A DNA stretch of 64,000 nt from the NCBI RefSeq assembly GCF_008710705.1, contig NZ_VYRZ01000001.1, forward strand, positions 620,001-684,000. Reading direction: 5' to 3'. This document shows, one piece after another, positions 39,105 to 46,051 of the stretch. The position numbers and the translations under genes are program-made. This stretch comes from Microbacterium radiodurans. Lineage in GTDB: Bacteria; Actinomycetota; Actinomycetes; Actinomycetales; Microbacteriaceae. Positions within the stretch are counted from its first letter, which is position 1; each line of letters starts with the position of its first letter. The notes under the pieces were generated by a model. It made no database searches. It was not told where the DNA came from and saw only the letters and a list, made by a program, of their open reading frames with translations.

Positions 39105-39137
39105 TCCGCGCGACGGCTGTCGGTGCTCCGGGGCGAC

Positions 39138-39323
39138 TCAGCCCTGGAACACCGGCAGCTGCGAGGCGAGCGCGAGCACCAGGCCGAGGAACGTCAGCAG
39201 GATGAGACCGCGCCGGGTCGAGCCACGGTTGGTGCCGTCGTCGCCGATCCGCTGATTGCGCACGAAGATGACCAGCGCGATGAGCAGCACGATGAGGCCC
39301 GTGAGGGCGAGGACCACCGCCAT
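39138..39323 (-). CDS. Small two-span membrane protein
   Basis: A 61-residue protein with helices at about residues 3-21 and 39-57 and a basic-acidic loop between them (RNQRIGDDGTNRGSTRRG). Its ATG overlaps the stop of a 36-residue gene just upstream (TGATG), so they are translated together. Function unknown. It lies at the end of the HAD phosphatase operon, and the last residues are short and neutral. Confidence 0.7.
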   Translation of the reverse strand: MAVVLALTGLIVLLIALVIFVRNQRIGDDGTNRGSTRRGLILLTFLGLVLALASQLPVFQG

Positions 39324-39433
39324 CAGTCGTCCTTCCCGCGGCGGCGCACGAGCTGGACGACGACGATCACGAGCGTCGTCGTCAGCATGAGGGCCGCGCT
39401 GATCAGCAGCAGGTTCTGCTCGATGTCGTTCAT
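39323..39433 (-). CDS. Very small single-span membrane protein (36 aa)
   Basis: A 36-residue reading frame with one hydrophobic helix (LLLISAALMLTTTLVIVVV) and a strongly charged tail (RRRGKDD). It starts 25 nt after the HAD gene stop and its TGA overlaps the ATG of the next membrane gene. The overlap and the membrane-helix composition support a real gene in spite of its size. I find no match for its function; a partner subunit of the 61-residue protein is the simplest idea. Confidence 0.6.
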   Translation of the reverse strand: MNDIEQNLLLISAALMLTTTLVIVVVQLVRRRGKDD

Positions 39434-39458
39434 GGGATGCCGGTGACCGCCGATCGCG

Positions 39459-40268
39459 TCAGAGGAGGTCGGATTCCTCGACCTCGTACGGCTCGGCGCT
39501 GAGGAGGTCGGCCACCGAGTCGAGGATCTCGTCGGGTCGGAACGGATAGCGCTCGATCTCGGCGTCGTCGGCGATGCCGGTGCGCACGAGCACGGTGTGC
39601 AGGCCCGCCTCGATGCCCGCGACGACGTCGGTGTCCATCCGGTCGCCGATCATCCCGGTGTTCTCGGAGTGCGCGCCGATGCGGTTCATCGCCGAGCGGA
39701 ACATCATCGGGTTCGGCTTGCCGACGACGTAGGGCGCCTTGCCGGTCGCGTGCGAGATGAGTGCGGCGAACGAGCCGGTCGCCGGGACCACGCCCTCGGG
39801 CGTCGGCCCGGTGGCATCCGGGTTCGTGATGATGAATCGCGCGCCCGCGTTGATGAAGCGGATGGCCTTCGTGATGGCGTCGAACGAGTAGTTGCGGGTC
39901 TCGCCGACGACGACGTAGTCGGGGTCGGTCTCGGTCATGATGTATCCGGCCTCGTGGAGGGCCGTCGTCAGGCCCGCCTCGCCGATCACGAACGCCGAGC
40001 CGCCGGGATGCTGCGAGCGCAGGAAGTCCGCGGTGGCGAGCGCCGAGGTCCAGATGCGTTCCTCGGGCACCTCGAGGCCGGAGCGGGCGAGCCGCGCGCT
40101 GAGGTCGCGCGGGGTGAAGAACGGGTTGTTCGTGAGCACGAGGAACGGCGTGCCGGTCTCGCGCCACTGCGCGAGCAGCTCGGCCGCTCCCGGGATGGGG
40201 TGGTTCTCGTGGACGAGAACGCCGTCCATGTCGGTGAGCCAGCACTCGATATCGGCGCGTGTCCGCAT
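39459..40268 (-). CDS. HAD-IIA phosphatase (NagD-like)
   Basis: A 269-residue phosphatase. HAD motifs are DMDGVLVHEN (nucleophile Asp and acid Asp, residues about 13-22), VLTNNP, GKPNPMMF (Lys) and MIGDRMDTD. The large cap inserted after motif II marks subclass IIA, as in NagD. Typical substrates are nucleotide monophosphates or sugar phosphates; the real one is unknown. The ATG lies 6 nt after TAGGCT. Two small membrane genes follow within 30 nt. Confidence 0.9.
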   Translation of the reverse strand: MRTRADIECWLTDMDGVLVHENHPIPGAAELLAQWRETGTPFLVLTNNPFFTPRDLSARLARSGLEVPEERIWTSALATADFLRSQHPGGSAFVIGEAGLTTALHEAGYIMTETDPDYVVVGETRNYSFDAITKAIRFINAGARFIITNPDATGPTPEGVVPATGSFAALISHATGKAPYVVGKPNPMMFRSAMNRIGAHSENTGMIGDRMDTDVVAGIEAGLHTVLVRTGIADDAEIERYPFRPDEILDSVADLLSAEPYEVEESDLL

Positions 40269-40274
40269 GGCCCC

Positions 40275-40280
40275 AGCCTA
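40275..40280 (-). promoter_or_regulatory. TAGGCT -10 box, leaderless type
   Basis: Minus-strand TAGGCT ends 6 nt before the HAD gene ATG, with the same GGGGCC spacer as at 15205-15210. Confidence 0.65.
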
Positions 40281-40298
40281 GTGCGGCGCTCCGCGACG

Positions 40299-40304
40299 TA
40301 GTCT
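40299..40304 (+). promoter_or_regulatory. TAGTCT -10 box, leaderless type
   Basis: TAGTCT ends 6 nt before the GTG of the SDR gene; its divergent neighbour's box is only about 20 bp away. Confidence 0.6.
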
Positions 40305-40310
40305 TCACTC

Positions 40311-41273
40311 GTGGCGCGCGACGACTGGGACCCCCGGAAGCTTCCCGATCTGTCGGGCAAGCGTTACCTGGTAACCGGATCGAACGCGGGCCTCGGCTAC
40401 TTCTCGTCGCTGCAGCTCGCCTCGGCGGGCGCGCACGTCATCATGACCGGCCGCAGCCCGCAGCGTCTCGCGACCGCCCGCGCCTCGGTGCTGCGGGCCC
40501 TGCCCGAGGGCGTCGGATCGGTCGAGACGCTGCTGCTCGACACCAGCAACCTCGGCTCGGTGCGCGCGGCCGCCGCCACCGCGCGCGGCCGCAAGCCGCT
40601 GCACGGGCTGCTGCTGAACGCCGGCGTCGTGCACCCGCCGCGCCGCCGCAAGACCACCTACGACGGTCACGAGCTGGTCTTCGCGACCAACGTGCTCGGT
40701 CACTTCGCCCTCGCGGGCGAGCTGCTCATCGCCCTCGCGGCCGGCCGCGGCCGCATGGTGTGGCTCGGATCGGTGTCGACCTCGATCTGGAAGTACGACC
40801 CCGCCGACATCGAGCTCGAGCGCGAGTACTCGCCGTGGCGCGCCTACGTGCAGTCGAAGGTGGCCACGACGGCGCTGGGGCTCGAGGCCGACCGCCGCCT
40901 CGCCGGGGGCGGCGTTCCCGTCGACAGCCTCGTCGCGCATCCCGGTTACTCGACGAGCGGGCGCACCCGCGGCATCGCCGGAATCAACGAACCGTCGCGC
41001 CGCACGCGGTTCGCCGACGGCCTGCAGGCAGCGGTCACGCAGTCGAAGGAACAGGGCGCCTGGCCGCTCGTGCGCGCCCTCGTGGATCCGGATGCCGTGG
41101 GCGGCGAGTTCTACGGACCGTCCGGCGTGCTGCGGGGCGCGCCGGTGCGCGCGACCCCCGCCGCCATCACCCGCGATGCCGACGTCGCGGAGCGCGTCTG
41201 GACGCATTGCGAGCAGGCGACCCGGGCGCCGTGGCCGTACCTCAAAGCGAGCCGGACCCGCGCGAAGGGCTGA
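40311..41273 (+). CDS. Short-chain dehydrogenase/reductase
   Basis: A 320-residue SDR oxidoreductase. Cofactor site LVTGSNAGLGYFSSLQLA near residue 20 with TGRSPQRL behind it (an Arg here usually favours NADPH), LLLNAGVV, catalytic Ser in LGSVSTS and the Tyr-Lys pair YVQSK. It resembles the retinol dehydrogenase/protochlorophyllide reductase-like group. GTG start is directly behind TAGTCT. Substrate is unknown. Converges on the DtxR-family gene through a short hairpin. Confidence 0.88.
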   Translation: MARDDWDPRKLPDLSGKRYLVTGSNAGLGYFSSLQLASAGAHVIMTGRSPQRLATARASVLRALPEGVGSVETLLLDTSNLGSVRAAAATARGRKPLHGLLLNAGVVHPPRRRKTTYDGHELVFATNVLGHFALAGELLIALAAGRGRMVWLGSVSTSIWKYDPADIELEREYSPWRAYVQSKVATTALGLEADRRLAGGGVPVDSLVAHPGYSTSGRTRGIAGINEPSRRTRFADGLQAAVTQSKEQGAWPLVRALVDPDAVGGEFYGPSGVLRGAPVRATPAAITRDADVAERVWTHCEQATRAPWPYLKASRTRAKG

Positions 41274-41274
41274 G

Positions 41275-41294
41275 GGCGCCCCGGGCGGGGTGCC
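41275..41294. terminator. Short hairpin between convergent genes
   Basis: GGCGCCCC-GGGC-GGGGTGCC (one G-T), two nt after the SDR stop and 21 nt after the DtxR-family stop. Confidence 0.5.
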
Positions 41295-41315
41295 GGGGGC
41301 GGGCGCGACCGGAGG

Positions 41316-41954
41316 TCAGGCCGTGATCCAGACGGCGCTGACGGCGCCGTCCGGCAGGGCGACCGGCTCGGCCGCGTCGATCGCCACGGCGCCTCGGCCG
41401 GTGACCGTGACGCTGTGGCCGACGTCGAGGCCCGCTTCCTCGAGCGCCCGCAGCAGGGCCGGGTCGCGGTCACTCACCCGCAGGATGCGTCCGAGGTGGC
41501 CGACCGGGGCGTCCGCCAGCAGCACGAACGGCTCGCGATGGACCTCGCCCGCGGCATCCGGGATCGCATCGCCGTGCGGATCGAACCGGGGATCGCCCAG
41601 GCGCGCCGAGATGCCGGCGAGGAGGCGGTCGCTGATCGTGTGCTCGAGCACCTCGGCCTCGTCGTGCACCTCGTGCCACGCGTAGCCGAACTCGCGGACG
41701 AGCCAGGTCTCGATGAGCCGGTGCCGCCGGATGACGGATGCCGCGCGCAGCCGCCCCGTCCCGGTGAGGGTGACGGGACCGTACGGCCGATGCGAGACGA
41801 GGTCCTGGGCGGCGAGCTTGCGCACCATCTCGGTGACCGTCGAGGGCGCGAGCCCGAGGTTCGCGGCCAGCTGCGACGGGGTGATCGGCGCGGTCTGCCA
41901 CTCGGTGTGGTGGTAGATCGCCTTGAGGTAGTCGTCGACGGCGGGGGAGGGCAC
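41316..41954 (-). CDS. DtxR-family metal-dependent repressor
   Basis: A 212-residue regulator. The winged helix (about residues 5-60) includes LAANLGLAPSTVTEMVRKL; the metal-binding and dimer region has RRHRLIETWL, VHDEAEVLEHTIS and DPHGDAIP, all DtxR family marks, and the last about 70 residues form an SH3-like FeoA domain. It could be MntR-like (Mn) or IdeR-like (Fe). GTG at 41954 lies 5 nt after a TATCCT box. No metal transporter is adjacent; the window's targets are unknown. Confidence 0.9.
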   Translation of the reverse strand: MPSPAVDDYLKAIYHHTEWQTAPITPSQLAANLGLAPSTVTEMVRKLAAQDLVSHRPYGPVTLTGTGRLRAASVIRRHRLIETWLVREFGYAWHEVHDEAEVLEHTISDRLLAGISARLGDPRFDPHGDAIPDAAGEVHREPFVLLADAPVGHLGRILRVSDRDPALLRALEEAGLDVGHSVTVTGRGAVAIDAAEPVALPDGAVSAVWITA

Positions 41955-41959
41955 ACCCC

Positions 41960-41965
41960 AGGATA
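41960..41965 (-). promoter_or_regulatory. TATCCT -10 box, leaderless type
   Basis: Minus-strand TATCCT ends 5 nt before the GTG of the DtxR-family gene. Confidence 0.55.
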
Positions 41966-42007
41966 TCCAGCCCCCGCCGGCGGCCGAGTGGACGGCATCC
42001 CGTCGAG

Positions 42008-42039
42008 TGCACGGCACGCGGACGTCTGGATGCCGTGCA
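42008..42039. promoter_or_regulatory. Inverted repeat between divergent genes
   Basis: TGCACGGCA-N14-TGCCGTGCA between the DtxR-family and SpoU genes. A further TGCAT/CCGTGCAT follows. It may be an operator for the DtxR-family regulator, but it does not look like a classical DtxR box. Confidence 0.35.
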
Positions 42040-42070
42040 TTCGGCGCCCGGCCGTGCATCCGGCTCCGGA

Positions 42071-42076
42071 TAGCCT
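42071..42076 (+). promoter_or_regulatory. TAGCCT -10 box, leaderless type
   Basis: TAGCCT ends 6 nt before the GTG of the SpoU-family gene. Confidence 0.6.
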
Positions 42077-42082
42077 GGGTCG

Positions 42083-42724
42083 GTGGATGCAACCGACCCG
42101 GCGGGCGAGCCCGAGCCTCAACTGCCGGTCGGGGTGGGACCGTGGCCGGGCGGCGCGGACGCCTGGCCGGACGATCCGCGATTCGACCCCGAGCTGCTCG
42201 CCGAGGGCGATCGGCGCAACGTCGTCGACGGATACCGCTACTGGCGGCTCGAGGCGATCGTCGCCGACCTCGACGAGCACCGGCATCCCTTCCACGTCGC
42301 CATCGAGAACTGGCAGCACGACATGAACATCGGCTCCATCGTGCGCAGCGCCAACGCGTTCGGCGCAGCCGAGGTGCACATCATCGGGCGCCGGCGGTGG
42401 AACCGGCGCGGCGCGATGGTCACCGACCGCTACCAGCACGTCCGCCACCACGAGGACGTCGCCTCCTTCGCCGCGTGGGCGGCGGATGCCGGCATCCCGG
42501 TCGTCGCGGTCGACAACGTCGACGGGTCGGTCCCCGTCGACCGGGCCGATCTGCCCGAGCGCTGCGTGCTGCTGTTCGGACAGGAAGGGCCGGGGCTCTC
42601 GCCGGAGGCGGTGGCCGCGGCATCCGTCGTCGTCGAGATCACCCAGTACGGCTCGACACGCTCGATCAACGCGTCGGCCGCGGGCGCCGTCGTGATGTAC
42701 GAGTGGTGCCGCCGCTGGGCGTGA
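42083..42724 (+). CDS. SpoU/TrmH family RNA 2'-O-methyltransferase
   Basis: A 213-residue SPOUT-fold enzyme that methylates a ribose 2'-OH in tRNA or rRNA with SAM. Motifs 1-3 are NIGSIVRSANAFG, VLLFGQEGPGLSPE and ITQYGSTRSINASAAGAVVMYEW (trefoil knot, written in parts). An N-terminal extension of about 70 residues is acidic and Pro-rich. Target nucleotide is unknown. GTG directly behind TAGCCT indicates a leaderless mRNA. Confidence 0.9.
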   Translation: MDATDPAGEPEPQLPVGVGPWPGGADAWPDDPRFDPELLAEGDRRNVVDGYRYWRLEAIVADLDEHRHPFHVAIENWQHDMNIGSIVRSANAFGAAEVHIIGRRRWNRRGAMVTDRYQHVRHHEDVASFAAWAADAGIPVVAVDNVDGSVPVDRADLPERCVLLFGQEGPGLSPEAVAAASVVVEITQYGSTRSINASAAGAVVMYEWCRRWA

Positions 42725-42745
42725 CCGCTCGGACCCCGAGACCGC

Positions 42746-44068
42746 TCAGACCGCGATGCGCAGCCAGTCGCCGCGCCGCACCCGCCAGCCGAGGGTGAGC
42801 AGGCGGGCGAGCATGTAGACGCCGAAGAAGGCCGTCGCGAGCAGGGCGAGCCCGCCCGCGCCGGCGGGCTGCAGAGCCGCCACCACGACGAGCGCCGGGA
42901 CGAACGGCACGAGGTTCAGCCCGCCGACGATCGCGAGGTAGCGGGCGTCGCCCGCTCCCATCAGCACGCCGTCCAGCACGAAGACGACGCCGCAGATCGG
43001 CTGCGCGACCGCGAGCACGAGCAGGGCCGGCTGCACGAGCGCGGCGACCGCGGGCTCGCCGGTGAACAGCAGTCCGATCGCACCCGAGAGCGCCGCGATC
43101 GCCGCGCCGACGACGACGCCGAACCAGGCGCCCCACGCGACGGTGCGCCGCAGCACCCGCTGCACGAAGGCCTCGTCGCCCGCGCCGAGGCCGCGTCCGA
43201 TGAGCGCCTGGGCGGCGATCGCGAGTGCGTCGAGTGCGAAGGCGGCGGCCGAGAAGATGGTGAACGCCACCTGCCAGCCGGCGAGCTCGTCGGTGCCGAG
43301 CCCCGTCGCGACGGCGACCGTCGACAGGAGCGCCACCCGCAGCGACACCGTGCGCAGGAAGAGCCAGCCGCCGAGGCGCGCCGAGCCGCGCATGCCGTCG
43401 GCGCGAGGACGCAGGGATGCCGCGTGCCGCCGCGCGAGGCGGCCGACGACGACCGCGTACGCGCCGACCATGCCCCACTGGGCCACGATCGTGCCGAGGG
43501 CCGAGCCCGCGATGCCCCACCCGAAGCCGTAGATGAAGAGCACGTTGAGCACGGTGTTCGCGCCGAAGCCGAGCCCGGCGATCCAGAGCGGCGTGACGGT
43601 GTCCTGCATCCCGCGGAGGAGCCCGGTCGCGGCGAACACGATGAGCATCGCCGGCAGCCCCCACATCGAGAGGCGCAGGTACGTCTCGGCGTCGGCGGCC
43701 ACAGCGTCGGAGGGGCCGAACATCCCCACCAGCAGGGGCGTCGCGGCCGAGCCGACGACGGCGAGCACCGCTCCGAGGCCCAGGGCCAGCCAGAGTCCGT
43801 CGATGCCCGCGCTGACGGCGCTCGTGGAGTCGCCCGCTCCGAACCGCCGTGCGACGGCGGGGGTCGTCGCGTAGGCGAGGAACACCATGAGGCCGACGAT
43901 CGTCTGCAGCACGGCTCCGGCGATGCCGAGCGCGGCGAGCGGGACGACCCCGAGGTGACCGATGAGCGCCGCGTCGACGATGAGGAACATCGGCTCGGCG
44001 ATGAGGGCGCCGAGGGCCGGAACCGCCAACCGGAGGATCTCGCGGTTGAGGGTGCGGGCGCGGGCCAT
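42746..44068 (-). CDS. MATE family efflux transporter
   Basis: A 440-residue membrane exporter with twelve predicted helices in two similar halves (about residues 10-205 and 225-430), the MATE layout, and the DinF-like segments EPMFLIVDAALIGHLG and MGAGDARY. It would exchange cations for drugs or organic cations; the substrate is unknown. The ATG lies 6 nt after TAGGCT. Converges on the SpoU gene with only about 20 nt between stops. Confidence 0.92.
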   Translation of the reverse strand: MARARTLNREILRLAVPALGALIAEPMFLIVDAALIGHLGVVPLAALGIAGAVLQTIVGLMVFLAYATTPAVARRFGAGDSTSAVSAGIDGLWLALGLGAVLAVVGSAATPLLVGMFGPSDAVAADAETYLRLSMWGLPAMLIVFAATGLLRGMQDTVTPLWIAGLGFGANTVLNVLFIYGFGWGIAGSALGTIVAQWGMVGAYAVVVGRLARRHAASLRPRADGMRGSARLGGWLFLRTVSLRVALLSTVAVATGLGTDELAGWQVAFTIFSAAAFALDALAIAAQALIGRGLGAGDEAFVQRVLRRTVAWGAWFGVVVGAAIAALSGAIGLLFTGEPAVAALVQPALLVLAVAQPICGVVFVLDGVLMGAGDARYLAIVGGLNLVPFVPALVVVAALQPAGAGGLALLATAFFGVYMLARLLTLGWRVRRGDWLRIAV

Positions 44069-44074
44069 GCTCCG

Positions 44075-44080
44075 AGCCTA
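44075..44080 (-). promoter_or_regulatory. TAGGCT -10 box, leaderless type
   Basis: Minus-strand TAGGCT ends 6 nt before the MATE gene ATG. Confidence 0.6.
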
Positions 44081-44211
44081 GGGGCCCGTCCTCGGCGTCC
44101 GCGTCTTGCACGTCCTGCGTGCGCTGTCGAGCGACCCGGCGCACCCGGGCCGCTTCGCTACGGTTGATCGCTCGGGACGTGTGCGACTTCGCCGCGTCGG
44201 GGAGGAATCGG

Positions 44212-46005
44212 ATGCGGCTGCTGCAGCGCCTGGCGATCGGGCGCCTCTACGCCCGCCTGCCCGAAGGGGTGCGCATCGCCGTGGCGGTCGTCGCCGTCGT
44301 CCTCGGCGTCGTCATCGTCATCCGCCCGACGACCGCCCTCGACGTGCTCGCGTGGCTCCTGGGCGGCGGCATGGCTCTGACGGGCCTGCTCGAGCTCACC
44401 GGTCGCGACGGCGAGGGCGAGCGCCCGCGCTGGCGGACGGTCACGGGCGCCGCGTGGCTCCTGGGCGGGGCGATCGTGCTGCTCGCGCCCGGCCTCACCG
44501 TCCGCGTCGTCGCCGTCGTGGTCGGCGTCCTGCTGCTGCTCGGCGGCATCCTCGGGGTCCTCTCGGTCTTCGGGCGCGGACGCACGCTCGATGCGCGCAT
44601 CGCCGACGGCGCCTTCGGCGTCTCGGGCGTCATCTTCGGCGCGCTCGCCCTCTTCTGGCCCGACATCACGCTGCTGGTCGTCGCGGTCGTGTTCGGCGCG
44701 CGGCTCATCATGAGCGGCGTGGTCGACCTGTGGACGCGCCTGCGCCGCCGGCGCGACGAGCGTGCCGGCGGCGCGGAAACCGACGGGGCCCCGCGTCGCC
44801 GGTGGGGGCGCACGGTCATCGCCGTCGCCTCCGTGGCGCTCGCCGTCTCGACGACGATCGTCACCACGCCGCTGCGCGAAGGGTCGACGGTCGTCGACGA
44901 CTTCTACGCCGCCCCCCGCGATCTGCCCGACGAGCCCGGCCGGCTGGTGCGCGCCGAGCCGTTCACGGGCGGCATCCCCGCGAGTGCCGAGGGGTGGCGC
45001 ATCCTCTACACGACGACCGGGGTCGACGGCCGGGTGCGGGTCGCGAGCGCGATCGTCGCCGTGCCGCGCGAGGGCGACGGCCGCTGGCCGGTGATCGACT
45101 GGAGCCACGGGACGACCGGTTTCGCCGAGCACTGCGCGCCCTCGTTGCAGCCGCGCGGCCTCTGGGCCGGCGCGTTCTACATGCTCCCGCGCGCGATAAA
45201 AGAGGGGTGGGCGGTCGTCGGCACCGACTACATCGGGCTCGGCACCGAGGGGCCGCATCCGTACCTCGTCGGTCCGCCGAGCGCTTACGCCTCCCTCGAC
45301 GCCGTCCGCGCCGCGCGCGAGCTGGAGGAAGCCGACCTCGGTGCGCGCACCGTCGTGTGGGGCCACTCGCAGGGCGGCGCCGCGGCGCTGTGGTCGGGGT
45401 CGCTCGCCAGAGAGTACTCACCCGACGTCTGGGTGCAGGGCGTCGCGGCCCTCGCCCCGGCGAGCGACCCGGCGGCCCTCGTGCAGGGCATCTCGAGCGT
45501 GACCGGCGGCAGCATCTTCGCGTCCTACGCGTTCCGGTCGTTCTCGGAGATCTACCCCGAGATCGACTACCGCGACTACGTCAGACCGGGTGCCGAGACG
45601 GCGCTGCGGCAGATGTCGGAGCGATGCCTCTCCGACCCCACGATCGTCCTCTCCGTCGCGGCGGCGCTCGGCATGAGCCGCGACCCCGCCCTCTTCTCGC
45701 GGTCCCCGGCATCCGGTGATCTGGGAGCACGCCTGCGCGAGAACACGGCGCCGCTGCGATCGACCGCGCCGCTCCTGCTCGCCCACGGCGGCGCGGACAG
45801 CGTGATCCCGGTCGCCTCGCAGGCGGCCTTCGTCGACCGGATGTGCGCAGCGGGGCAGGACGTCGACTTCCGCATCTACGACGGGTTCGAGCACGCCGGC
45901 GTGGTCGAGCGGCCCTCGCCCCTCATCGACGAGCTGTTCGACTGGACGCGGGACCGCTTCGCCGGTCTGCCGGTAGCCGAGGGGTGTACCACCACGGAAC
46001 GCTGA
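44212..46005 (+). CDS. DUF308 membrane domain fused to secretory-type lipase
   Basis: A 597-residue fusion. The N-terminal about 180 residues are hydrophobic with six helices arranged as in DUF308/HdeD (PTTALDVLAWLLGGGMAL, LLLLGGILGVLSVFG). One more helix at about 200-220 leads to an alpha/beta-hydrolase of the secretory lipase family: SHGTTGFAEHCAPS (oxyanion side), VVGTDYIGLG and nucleophile Ser near residue 386 in GHSQGG, with Asp in GGADSVIP and His in FEHAG. The hydrolase should face outside. ATG is preceded by GGAGGA; upstream in-frame starts lack one. A TACGGT box lies at 44159. Confidence 0.85.
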   Translation: MRLLQRLAIGRLYARLPEGVRIAVAVVAVVLGVVIVIRPTTALDVLAWLLGGGMALTGLLELTGRDGEGERPRWRTVTGAAWLLGGAIVLLAPGLTVRVVAVVVGVLLLLGGILGVLSVFGRGRTLDARIADGAFGVSGVIFGALALFWPDITLLVVAVVFGARLIMSGVVDLWTRLRRRRDERAGGAETDGAPRRRWGRTVIAVASVALAVSTTIVTTPLREGSTVVDDFYAAPRDLPDEPGRLVRAEPFTGGIPASAEGWRILYTTTGVDGRVRVASAIVAVPREGDGRWPVIDWSHGTTGFAEHCAPSLQPRGLWAGAFYMLPRAIKEGWAVVGTDYIGLGTEGPHPYLVGPPSAYASLDAVRAARELEEADLGARTVVWGHSQGGAAALWSGSLAREYSPDVWVQGVAALAPASDPAALVQGISSVTGGSIFASYAFRSFSEIYPEIDYRDYVRPGAETALRQMSERCLSDPTIVLSVAAALGMSRDPALFSRSPASGDLGARLRENTAPLRSTAPLLLAHGGADSVIPVASQAAFVDRMCAAGQDVDFRIYDGFEHAGVVERPSPLIDELFDWTRDRFAGLPVAEGCTTTER

Positions 46006-46038
46006 ACGCGCTCCTCAGGTAGCGTCGGCGTCGCGGCC

Positions 46039-46044
46039 TAGCAT
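46039..46044 (+). promoter_or_regulatory. TAGCAT -10 box, leaderless type
   Basis: TAGCAT ends 7 nt before the ATG at 46052 and decides that start over an in-frame ATG 9 nt upstream, which overlaps the box. Confidence 0.6.
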
Positions 46045-46051
46045 GGGTGCC

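Noticed and set aside
39138..39433. Type I-like toxin or toxin-antitoxin pair
   Set aside because: Two small membrane proteins overlap, but there is no antisense RNA promoter or DNA-binding partner; operon position after a phosphatase fits better.
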